A stretch of 6,570 bases of DNA from Deltaproteobacteria bacterium. Lineage in GTDB: Bacteria; Desulfobacterota; Desulfobulbia; Desulfobulbales; BM004. Positions within the stretch are counted from its first letter, which is position 1. The number at the start of each line of letters is the position of its first letter. Under the pieces are notes generated by a model. That model had not been told where the DNA came from, made no database searches, and saw nothing but the letters and a program-made list of their open reading frames with translations. Where the stretch lies: positions 1-6,570 of the forward strand of contig JAFDCR010000323.1 of the NCBI GenBank assembly GCA_019312685.1, given 5' to 3'. The position numbers and the translations under genes were made by a program. Of this stretch, positions 1 through 6,288 are shown in pieces.

Positions 1-854
1 CTGTAGTCGTTACTGCGATGCTGGCCACCACTTTCCTCGAACGCCAACCGAGACTCCCTGAAATATATACGGTAAACCTGTTCACTGCTGCTGAAGTGCC
101 CGAAGCACAGCCTCCTGCAAAACCCCCTGCTGCGAAACAGCCTGAAAGACAAGAAGTCAGACAGATAGAGCCTGAAGTAAAGAAACCGGTGATAAGCATT
201 CAGCCGGCAAAACCGGAAGTTTCCCCTGCCGCCCCTAAAATTACCAAACCCATTTCCCTGAAACCGGTAAAGATGAAACTGAAACTCGGTAAAACAATAG
301 AGGAGGAGGCTCTTGAAAAGGCAAATCTTACCAGGGTCATGAATAGCCTCAAAGCAAAAGCTGCTGAAAGAGAAGCAAAAGAAAGAGCCGAGAAGGCAGC
401 AAAAGATGCTGTCAGCAAACTGGCCGATTCCTTGAAGGCAACCGCCCAACCTGTCCCAGACCCCACCTCTGCAAAAGCAACAACAGAGCAAGCTTCTTCC
501 AGTACAAAAGAAGCTGTTGTCTCAGGCCCCAGGGGAACCGGGATAGAACCGGAATTTTATATGAAGCAGTACCTTGCAACAATCAACGGTATTATTAATG
601 ACCATTATAAATTATCTAAACACTTAGAAATCCAAAACCTGGCCAAAGAGTTGAAAGTAATTATCTGGGCTACAATTCATAGAGATGGCTCATTGACAAA
701 TATAGAGTTAATTGAAAGATCAAATAATATGTCATTTAATAAATCAACGCTTAAAGCGGTTGAAGCGGCAAATCCATTACCACCACTTCCAAGTCAACTC
801 AAAGAAGAAACTTTAGAAGTTGGATTTAGATTTAGACCTGAAGGGTTATATTAA
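1..854 (+). CDS. tolA: TolA/TonB-family energy transducer, 5'-truncated by window edge
   Basis: This is the C-terminal part of an inner-membrane-anchored, periplasm-spanning protein that would carry proton-motive-force energy from TolQ/TolR-type motor proteins to TolB and the outer membrane. The frame stays open from base 3 through the first ATG at 18 (residues VVVTA precede that Met). Those residues look like the end of the N-terminal membrane anchor, so the true start is upstream of the window. Counting from the ATG at 18 (278 residues), there is a Pro/Lys-rich stretch at about 31-85, a charged Ala/Lys/Glu helix at about 93-142 and a Ser/Thr linker to about 170. A TonB_C/TolA domain III-like domain follows at about 180-278, with HRDGSLTNIEL, an ANPLPPLP motif near 251-258 and a final strand EVGFRFRPEG. 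The Pro-rich linker is TonB-like and the helix TolA-like. Position before tolB favours TolA. It is much shorter than E. coli TolA (421 aa). The stop is 25 bases before tolB. Confidence 0.85.
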   Translation, partial: VVVTAMLATTFLERQPRLPEIYTVNLFTAAEVPEAQPPAKPPAAKQPERQEVRQIEPEVKKPVISIQPAKPEVSPAAPKITKPISLKPVKMKLKLGKTIEEEALEKANLTRVMNSLKAKAAEREAKERAEKAAKDAVSKLADSLKATAQPVPDPTSAKATTEQASSSTKEAVVSGPRGTGIEPEFYMKQYLATINGIINDHYKLSKHLEIQNLAKELKVIIWATIHRDGSLTNIELIERSNNMSFNKSTLKAVEAANPLPPLPSQLKEETLEVGFRFRPEGLY

Positions 855-879
855 TAGAAACTATTAATTAAGTTATTGT

Positions 880-2169
880 ATGGGCTTTAAATTACTTAGT
901 TTTATATTTACATTTATAATAACAGGTTGCCTCTCTTTGACATCCATTGCAGAGGCTAGAGTATATCTGGATATCACAACACCAGAGTTCCGTAAAATCC
1001 CGGTTGCTGTCCCCTATTTTGTCAACCAGAACAGGCCTGATAAAATATATAAAACAGACAAGGACCTGGCAGCCCTGCTGACTGAGGCACTTGAATTTCA
1101 CGGTTTTATAAATGTTGTGGGCCCGGAAAAGTATGATGGTTCTAAAAATACCGACTGGCTGAACCTGGGGGTGGACTTCGCCATTATCAGCGAGTACAGG
1201 ACCACAAAAGACGACGTAACTTTTGAATTCAGACTTATTGATATAGCCGAAGGCAGAATGCTCATGGGAAAACGCTATAAAGGTTCTTGGTCCGTACGTG
1301 ATAAAATGGTGCTGAGGTTCTGTGATGAGGTTATTTACCAGCTTACAGGTGAACGCGGGATTAGCATGAGCAATATAGCCTTTGTTTCAGATGTATCAGG
1401 ACATAAGGAGATTTTCGTGGCAGACGCACTTGGGAGGAATATCAAACAGTTAACCAAACATAAGAATCTTGCCGTCTCCCCCAAGTTCTCACCCGACGGG
1501 AAACTGATCGCTTATACCTCATATCACCCGGGCAATCCGAATCTATATGTTACGAACTGGCAGGAAGCAAGATATACCACTGCCATTTCAAGGCGATCCG
1601 GCCTCAACCTTGCTCCTGCCTGGTCTCCTGATGGGAAAACCTTGGTGATCACCCTAAGCAAGGATAACAACCCTGATCTTTACCAGATCAATCGTGAGGG
1701 AAAAATTCTTTCCAGACTTACCAAAAATACCGGAATAAACGTTTCACCCACATGGTCGCCGGACGGCAGAAATATTGCCTTTGTATCCGACCGTAGCGGT
1801 ACACCGCAAATCTATGTTATGAATTTAAAGACAAAAGGTGTCAGACGTATTACTTTTCAGGGCAACGATAATACTGAGCCGAGCTGGTCACCTGACGGTG
1901 AGTGGATTGCATATTCCGGTCTGTATGAAGGTTATTACCAGATATTCATCATAAAGCCTGAAGGAGGAAAACCGCTTCAGTTGACATGGTACCGTGATGA
2001 CCATGAGTCCCCATCCTGGTCACCGGACGGCAGGCAGATAGTATTCAGCCGTAATCATAATAATGACAAGGATATCTGTACGGTCTTCAAAAACGGAACC
2101 GGTTTCCGCACCCTGTTCAGACTTCAGGGGCACCAGTCATCACCTGAATGGTCGGCAAGAATGCAATAA
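880..2169 (+). CDS. tolB: Tol-Pal system protein TolB
   Basis: TolB is the periplasmic protein that shuttles between Pal and the TolA/inner-membrane complex during outer-membrane constriction. The product is 429 residues, almost the same as E. coli TolB (430). It has a hydrophobic signal peptide with likely signal peptidase I cleavage after AEA (residue 26). The mature protein starts RVYLDITTPEFRKIPVAV, which fits the TolB N-terminal segment. An alpha/beta N-domain runs to about 160. The C-terminal beta-propeller carries SPDG motifs at 204-207, 249-252, 293-296, 337-340 and 381-384, regularly spaced by 44-45 residues, and closes with SPEWS near 421-425. That gives six blades, as in the family. 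The ATG at 880 is the only sensible start because an in-frame TAA lies at 865-867. No clear Shine-Dalgarno is visible, so translation may be partly coupled to tolA. The signal peptide also contains ITGC (residues 14-17), which resembles a lipobox. Confidence 0.96.
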   Translation: MGFKLLSFIFTFIITGCLSLTSIAEARVYLDITTPEFRKIPVAVPYFVNQNRPDKIYKTDKDLAALLTEALEFHGFINVVGPEKYDGSKNTDWLNLGVDFAIISEYRTTKDDVTFEFRLIDIAEGRMLMGKRYKGSWSVRDKMVLRFCDEVIYQLTGERGISMSNIAFVSDVSGHKEIFVADALGRNIKQLTKHKNLAVSPKFSPDGKLIAYTSYHPGNPNLYVTNWQEARYTTAISRRSGLNLAPAWSPDGKTLVITLSKDNNPDLYQINREGKILSRLTKNTGINVSPTWSPDGRNIAFVSDRSGTPQIYVMNLKTKGVRRITFQGNDNTEPSWSPDGEWIAYSGLYEGYYQIFIIKPEGGKPLQLTWYRDDHESPSWSPDGRQIVFSRNHNNDKDICTVFKNGTGFRTLFRLQGHQSSPEWSARMQ

Positions 2170-2181
2170 ATAATTACTTAT

Positions 2182-2187
2182 GAGGAG
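2182..2187 (+). promoter_or_regulatory. Shine-Dalgarno sequence that fixes the ybgF start
   Basis: GAGGAG lies four bases before the ATG at 2192 and itself overlaps an earlier in-frame ATG at 2180. The earlier ATG has only AT-rich sequence and no ribosome-binding site upstream. The start at 2192 is therefore preferred, and it also gives a normal Met-Lys signal-peptide N-terminus. Confidence 0.75.
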
Positions 2188-2191
2188 ATCC

Positions 2192-3370
2192 ATGAAACAT
2201 ACTTTTCTATATTCCCTGATACTCCTGAGTCTTTCAATTATGCTGGTTCAATGCGTCGCCACCCAGAAAGACATGGAATACACCAATGTCCAGGTCCGCA
2301 AAGTCGACTCAAAGGTTGAAGATATTGACAAGGAAATCGCCGAGTTGAAAAAACAGACTGTAAAGGATGTACAGGAGCGTCAGGCGGAGACCGGCGATCG
2401 CCTCGATTTACACCAGTCTGAAATCCTGAGACTGCAGAGTGAAATAGAAGAAAACAATTATTTCATCAGACAGGTAGAGGAAGAAAACAAGGAGCTGAAA
2501 AAATTTCTGATACGATTGGAAAAATCCGAAAAAGACAGTTCGGAGGAGATCAGAAAGCTTAAGGACCGACTCAGCATTACCGAAGAGCAGTTACTCAAGG
2601 CCAACAGCAGGCTTACCTTGGCCGAAAACGAGATGCAGGCCATAAAGGATGCCAGAAGCCGGGAAGCGGCCCAACGGGCTCTGGAGGAAGCGCAAAGGGC
2701 TAGGGAGGCGGAGAGAAAAGCCAGGCTGGCAGCTGAACGTGAGGCAGCTGAAAGAAAAGCTGCGAGGGAAAGGGAAAGAAAAGCGGCAGGCCCCAGGGAA
2801 ATCCAGCCTGAACCGTATAAGATAAAGGTCTCTGAAGAGGAATTAGCTGAAGAAGCTCCTGAGGTCATTGAAGAAGCAGAGGGTAAAATAGTTGAAGAGA
2901 CTGTTTCGGAGCCGGCTCCTGTTGAGGAACCCGTTGTTTCCCAACCAGAGCCTGAACCTGCACCAAAACCTGAACCGGCTCCTCCGGTAAAACCGACTGT
3001 GGAAACCCTATTCGACCGGGGCATGGCCCTTTTCAACCAGAAGAAATACCGGAATGCCTATAATTCCTTTGCCGAATATCTCGACAAGACCCCGTCCGGA
3101 CCGCAGACCGTCAATGCACGATACCATGCAGCCCTGAGCCTGTACGAAGATAAGGATCATGAATTGGCCATTTTGGAATTCCAGAAAGTGATAGTTGAGC
3201 ACCCGCAGCACGAACTGGCCCCCAAGGCATTATACAGACAGGGACTTTCTTTTGAGAAAATCGGCGATCCGGAAACAGCCAGAATTGTGTACAATAAGCT
3301 TATTGACTCCTATCCAGACAGCGCTGAAGCAGGTTCTGCAAAAACCCGTTTGGAAGAATTGCTGCGGTAG
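2192..3370 (+). CDS. ybgF: YbgF/CpoB-like envelope lipoprotein with coiled coil and TPR repeats
   Basis: YbgF/CpoB proteins are periplasmic partners of the Tol system; in E. coli CpoB binds TolA and links outer-membrane constriction to peptidoglycan synthesis. From the ATG at 2192 the product is 392 residues, well above E. coli CpoB (263). The order is: hydrophobic signal (5-20); Cys21 in LVQC followed by VATQ, a probable lipidation site although Gln before Cys is atypical; heptad-like coiled coil (about 24-155); a very charged Arg/Glu/Lys/Ala helix (about 155-200); an acidic then Pro/Glu-rich linker (about 204-271); and three TPR-type helical hairpins (about 271-392) with FDRGMALFNQKKYRNAY, ARYHAALSLYEDKDHELA and ALYRQGLSFEKIGDPETA. 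The start is 22 bases after the tolB stop, so the genes are almost certainly co-transcribed. An OmpA-like peptidoglycan-binding domain is absent, so this is not Pal. Confidence 0.88.
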   Translation: MKHTFLYSLILLSLSIMLVQCVATQKDMEYTNVQVRKVDSKVEDIDKEIAELKKQTVKDVQERQAETGDRLDLHQSEILRLQSEIEENNYFIRQVEEENKELKKFLIRLEKSEKDSSEEIRKLKDRLSITEEQLLKANSRLTLAENEMQAIKDARSREAAQRALEEAQRAREAERKARLAAEREAAERKAARERERKAAGPREIQPEPYKIKVSEEELAEEAPEVIEEAEGKIVEETVSEPAPVEEPVVSQPEPEPAPKPEPAPPVKPTVETLFDRGMALFNQKKYRNAYNSFAEYLDKTPSGPQTVNARYHAALSLYEDKDHELAILEFQKVIVEHPQHELAPKALYRQGLSFEKIGDPETARIVYNKLIDSYPDSAEAGSAKTRLEELLR

Positions 3371-3434
3371 CCATAACAACAATTAAATTCCATCTATTTC
3401 TTATAACGATGAGGATTCGAGGCAAAAAAGTTAA
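3371..3434. other. Convergent intergenic spacer
   Basis: This 64-base gap separates the 3' ends of ybgF (+) and the ampG-like gene (-). It is AT-rich. I looked for a stem-loop followed by a T-run on both strands and found no convincing intrinsic terminator. There is an A-run at 3424-3430 that reads as a T-run on the - strand, but without a GC-rich stem before it. Confidence 0.6.
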
Positions 3435-4694
3435 TCAGGCTTCCGAAGTAGTGGTATCCGCATCAATCTCTTCATTGCTGCTGCCCCACGGAGCTATCCG
3501 GACAAGAATAAGCAAACCGGGTATTGCCACCAGGGCACAGATAGTATAGAAGCCTATCCAGCCGCAATACTCTGCCATATAACCGGTAATTGCTGCTGCT
3601 GCCGTGCCGGGTATTGCCATAAGGCTTGTCATCATGGCATACTGGGTTGCGGTAAAACGTTTATTGGTCTGTACTGCCATATAACTGGCATAGGCTGCCT
3701 GACCAAGGCCTGTTGCCAGAAATTCAAATGCTACTATTCCTGTTAGAAGAACATGATTTTTACCGACAATCATCAGGAGCGCGAAGCAGGCGGTTGAAAC
3801 AGCCTGGAGGACACCAAAGACCCAGAGGGAATTCGCAATTCCCAGCCGGATCATGATAATACCTCCCAGAAAGGCTCCACCGAACAGGGCCAGCATTCCT
3901 ATTCCTTTGACAATAACGAAATATTCCTGCTTGGTGAATCCCATTTTGAGGATATAGGGGATGTTCATGGCACCGGCCATGTTGTCCCCTATTTTGTATA
4001 ACAGGATAAAGGCAAGGACCCACAACGCTCCACCGCGGCTGAAAAATTCCCGAAACGGTTCAATTACCGCATCACTAATTGTTTGCGGTGCTGAGACACC
4101 CGTATCCGGTTCAGGCACCAGCAGGGTTGTTATGATGCCCACACCCATCATGAGACTCAATATAATATGCACAGCTGGGTAGCCTATATCCTCGGACAGG
4201 AGAAAGGCCGTACCTGTAGAGGCGAACATGCCAAAGCGCCAGGAATTCATCCAGATGCCGGTCCCAAGGCCCAGTTCTTCATCAGTTAAATATTCGCGCC
4301 GGAAGGCATCCAGGGCAATATCCTGGGAAGCACTGAAAAGGGCTATACAGAAGGCAACCACTGCCATCATTTTTAATGAACTGGCCGGGTCAAGCTGCCC
4401 TATTCCCGCTATCAGGACAAGAAGTCCGATCTGGGTAACAAGCATCCATCCCCTTCTCCTCCCTAAAAATGGCGGGGTGTAGCCGTCCATGGCAGGCGAC
4501 CAGATAAATTTCCAAGTGTACGGCAACGCAACTGCTGAAAAAAGACCTATGGTTCGAAGATCAATATTGGCATCCGTGAGCCACAATTTGAGCACATCAC
4601 GCACTACATAAAACGGAAAACCCGAAGCAAAGCCGAGGGTGAACATGGCGAGCATTTTCCAGGAAAGTATTGTTTTTATTGTGCTCCGGGACAT
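3435..4694 (-). CDS. ampG: AmpG-family MFS permease (muropeptide importer type)
   Basis: This is an inner-membrane major-facilitator transporter. E. coli AmpG imports GlcNAc-1,6-anhydro-MurNAc-peptides, by proton motive force, for peptidoglycan recycling and for induction of AmpC beta-lactamase. The 419-residue product matches that family closely: LGFASGFPF near 20-28, an IDLRTIGLFS segment near 44-53, WKFIWSPAMDGYTPP followed by GRRRGW at about 61-83, SASQDIALDA at 121-130, LLVPEPDTG at about 191-199, LYKIGDN at 232-238 and FTATQYAMM near 347-355. About twelve membrane segments can be drawn between residues 12 and 400, with a cytoplasmic loop at about 196-222 and an acidic, Thr-rich C-terminus. 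It is shorter than E. coli AmpG (491 aa), mainly at the C-terminal end. The ATG at 4694 gives the family-typical N-terminus, but no clear Shine-Dalgarno precedes it. The muropeptide substrate is inferred from homology. Confidence 0.87.
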   Translation of the reverse strand: MSRSTIKTILSWKMLAMFTLGFASGFPFYVVRDVLKLWLTDANIDLRTIGLFSAVALPYTWKFIWSPAMDGYTPPFLGRRRGWMLVTQIGLLVLIAGIGQLDPASSLKMMAVVAFCIALFSASQDIALDAFRREYLTDEELGLGTGIWMNSWRFGMFASTGTAFLLSEDIGYPAVHIILSLMMGVGIITTLLVPEPDTGVSAPQTISDAVIEPFREFFSRGGALWVLAFILLYKIGDNMAGAMNIPYILKMGFTKQEYFVIVKGIGMLALFGGAFLGGIIMIRLGIANSLWVFGVLQAVSTACFALLMIVGKNHVLLTGIVAFEFLATGLGQAAYASYMAVQTNKRFTATQYAMMTSLMAIPGTAAAAITGYMAEYCGWIGFYTICALVAIPGLLILVRIAPWGSSNEEIDADTTTSEA

Positions 4695-4816
4695 GGTAAG
4701 AATATATTATTGAAAATTGAAGATTGAAGATTAATGGCTGCCTGAAAAGCCATAGCAGGTTTACCCAAAAAACGAAAGAGAAGAATTATAACCCGGCCGG
4801 CAGAGTACACTTTTCC
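4695..4816. promoter_or_regulatory. Divergent ampG/tlyA intergenic region
   Basis: The 122 bases between the two divergent starts must hold the promoters of both genes. On the - strand the bases complementary to 4785-4790 read TATAAT, a perfect -10 hexamer, but no good -35 lies at the usual distance. On the + strand an overlapping TATAAC at 4787-4792 could serve as a -10 for tlyA, again with no strong -35 at 16-18 bases. The two candidates overlap, so they would compete if both are real. Neither tlyA nor ampG has a recognisable ribosome-binding site here. Confidence 0.35.
4709..4732 (+). repeat. Heptanucleotide tandem repeat, about 3.4 copies
   Basis: The units are ATTGAAA (4709-4715), ATTGAAG (4716-4722), ATTGAAG (4723-4729) and a partial ATT (4730-4732). 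The array lies 14 bases upstream of the ampG start codon, within its probable untranslated leader, and upstream of tlyA. The 7-base period is not a multiple of 3 and the array is noncoding, so copy changes would alter spacing only. Confidence 0.75.
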
Positions 4817-5557
4817 ATGAAAACCCGTCTTGACAAACTCCTGCTTGAGAAAAAACTGGCCCCGACCAGACAGAAAGCGCAGGCCCTTATCGGTGCAGGC
4901 CAGGTGCTGGTAAACAACAAGCTTGCAGATAAAGCCGGTGCTTTGGTAGAGGACTCAGCGAGGATTGAAATCAAGGAATCATGCCCCTTTGTCAGCCGTG
5001 GCGGCTATAAACTGGAAGCCGGACTGCAATATTTTGCTATCGACCCGTCAGGATCTGTCTGTATGGATATAGGTGCGTCAACCGGAGGCTTTACCGACTG
5101 CCTCCTCCAGCACGATGCCCGGAAGGTTTACAGTGTTGATGTCGGTTATGGTCAGTTGGCCTGGAAACTGCGTCAGGATCCCCGTATAGTAATAATGGAG
5201 CGCACAAATGCCCGCTATCTCACCAAAGACGATATTGGTGAACCGATAGATTTGGCAGTAATAGATGCATCTTTCATTTCACTCAAACTGCTCATTCCGC
5301 CCTTGTTGCCGCTTTTCAGAAATAAAATCTCTATTCTTGCCCTGATAAAACCCCAGTTCGAAGTCGGTCGCGGCAGAGTCGGTAAAGGAGGAGTAGTCCG
5401 AGACCCAGAACTGCACCAGGAGGTAATAGACGCTATTATTGATTTCTGTTCTAATCTGGGATTAAAAAATTATGGGGTAACGCCCTCTCCTATTCTGGGA
5501 CCAAAGGGCAACAAGGAGTTTCTCATCTATCTTGTTTCAAATTCCGATTCCCAATAA
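4817..5557 (+). CDS. tlyA: TlyA-family rRNA 2'-O-methyltransferase (S4 + FtsJ-like domains)
   Basis: The protein probably methylates ribose 2'-OH groups of rRNA using S-adenosylmethionine. The characterised TlyA of Mycobacterium tuberculosis modifies 16S C1409 and 23S C1920 and is needed for capreomycin sensitivity; shorter type I enzymes modify only 23S rRNA. From the ATG at 4817 the product is 246 residues. An S4 RNA-binding domain (about 3-52, TRLDKLLLEKKLAPTRQKAQ) is followed by SRGGYKLEAG (60-69), a SAM-binding DIGASTGGFTD (84-94), VIDASFIS (148-155), LALIKPQFE (174-182) and GNKEFLIY (231-238). K65, D150, K178 and E234 form the expected KDKE tetrad, each exactly four residues before K69/D154/K182/E238 reported for the mycobacterial enzyme. 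An in-frame TTG at 4724 would add 31 residues encoded by the repeat-containing spacer and is rejected. The DUF3047 gene follows after 23 bases. Despite historical names, haemolytic activity should not be assumed. Confidence 0.93.
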   Translation: MKTRLDKLLLEKKLAPTRQKAQALIGAGQVLVNNKLADKAGALVEDSARIEIKESCPFVSRGGYKLEAGLQYFAIDPSGSVCMDIGASTGGFTDCLLQHDARKVYSVDVGYGQLAWKLRQDPRIVIMERTNARYLTKDDIGEPIDLAVIDASFISLKLLIPPLLPLFRNKISILALIKPQFEVGRGRVGKGGVVRDPELHQEVIDAIIDFCSNLGLKNYGVTPSPILGPKGNKEFLIYLVSNSDSQ

Positions 5558-5580
5558 AACCAGATAATAAAAAAACAACG

Positions 5581-6255
5581 ATGAAGAAAATATTATTGAC
5601 GATTATCCTGTTTTTTTTATTTCCACACCTGTCTCATGCAGATGGTTTCAGGATACCACCGGAGTGTGAAATAATCATTGATGATTTCAAAAATGGCATC
5701 AAGCCCGGATGGAAACCTAAATCATTCAAAGCAATAACGGAGTACACCTGGGTAAAAGATAACAGCAGGTCATATATCAGGGCGACCAGCAGCAATGCAG
5801 CATCAGGGCTTATCTATGAAATAGAATATGATCCGGAGATGTATCCTTATATCATCTGGAACTGGAAGGTTGATAATACCCTTGCCAACGGTGATGCGAG
5901 AAAAAAATCAGGAGATGATTACGGCGCTAGAATTTATGTTATCTTTCCATCGTATTTATTCTGGAATACCAAGGCAATAAACTATATCTGGGCCAACAAA
6001 CTACCCCGGAACTCGGCTGTACCCAATCCATATACCTCGAACGATATTATGGTAAGCGTTCAAAGCGGACCGCTTAATACCGACAAATGGTTGAGTGAAA
6101 CAAGAAATGTTTATGAGGATTACATCCGTTTCTTCAACAAGAAGCCTTCCAAGGTAGGTGCCATTGCCATCATGACAGATACGGATAATACCGGAGAGAG
6201 CACATCCGCAGGCTACGGTCCGATAGCAGTCTGCAGCAAGGACCCGGGAAAATGA
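5581..6255 (+). CDS. Secreted DUF3047 domain protein
   Basis: The function is unknown. The 224-residue product has a clear Sec signal peptide (MKK, a hydrophobic stretch at 4-16, cleavage probably after SHA at residue 20), so the mature 204-residue protein should be periplasmic or exported. The rest matches the DUF3047 family by its recognisable segments: DDFKNGIKPGWKPKSFK (34-50), SGLIYEIEYDPEMYPYIIW (75-93), NWKVD (94-98), KKSGDDYGARIYVIFP (108-123), NYIWANKLP (134-142), PNPYTSND (148-155) and VGAIAIMTDTDNTGES (192-207). The many aromatic residues and alternating hydrophobic stretches suggest a mostly beta fold. The invariant-looking Asp-rich pieces GDDYGAR and TDTDNTG could bind metal or a polar ligand, but that is inference. 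The start is 23 bases after tlyA with no clear Shine-Dalgarno. The two genes are likely co-transcribed, but no functional link to rRNA methylation is evident. Confidence 0.85.
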   Translation: MKKILLTIILFFLFPHLSHADGFRIPPECEIIIDDFKNGIKPGWKPKSFKAITEYTWVKDNSRSYIRATSSNAASGLIYEIEYDPEMYPYIIWNWKVDNTLANGDARKKSGDDYGARIYVIFPSYLFWNTKAINYIWANKLPRNSAVPNPYTSNDIMVSVQSGPLNTDKWLSETRNVYEDYIRFFNKKPSKVGAIAIMTDTDNTGESTSAGYGPIAVCSKDPGK

Positions 6256-6288
6256 AACCAACACCCTCATTTTAACTGAAGAACTGAT

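Noticed and set aside
2180..2191. Start of the YbgF-like gene at the ATG at 2180.
   Set aside because: There is no ribosome-binding site before it, and the ATG is immediately followed by the GAGGAG that serves the ATG at 2192.
2458..3036. A 192-codon open frame on the - strand, Ser-rich.
   Set aside because: It is antisense to the strongly supported YbgF-like gene. Its Ser/Ala/Gly composition is the mirror of Glu/Lys/Arg/Pro codons, and it has no recognisable domain.
3195..3386. A 63-codon + strand frame at the end of the YbgF-like gene.
   Set aside because: It lies inside the TPR-coding region in another frame and has no start signal or family resemblance.
3410..3440. Possible bidirectional terminator between the convergent genes, suggested by the A-run at 3424-3430.
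   Set aside because: No inverted repeat with a GC-rich stem lies next to the A/T run on either strand.
3961..4482. Two + strand frames of 73 and 84 codons (3961-4182 and 4228-4482).
   Set aside because: Both are antisense to the AmpG-type permease, with no domain or ribosome-binding site.
4724..4816. N-terminal extension of tlyA from a TTG at 4724.
   Set aside because: The added 31 residues come from the repeat-bearing spacer, look unlike any TlyA, and the family start MKTRLDKLL is at the ATG at 4817.
5532..5568. Possible promoter for the DUF3047 gene (TTGTTT at 5532 and GATAAT at 5563).
   Set aside because: The spacing is 25 bases, far outside the usual 16-18, and the 23-base gap to tlyA fits co-transcription.
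6252..6275. A 7-codon frame overlapping the DUF3047 stop codon.
   Set aside because: It is too short, with no ribosome-binding site and no reason to expect a leader peptide here.
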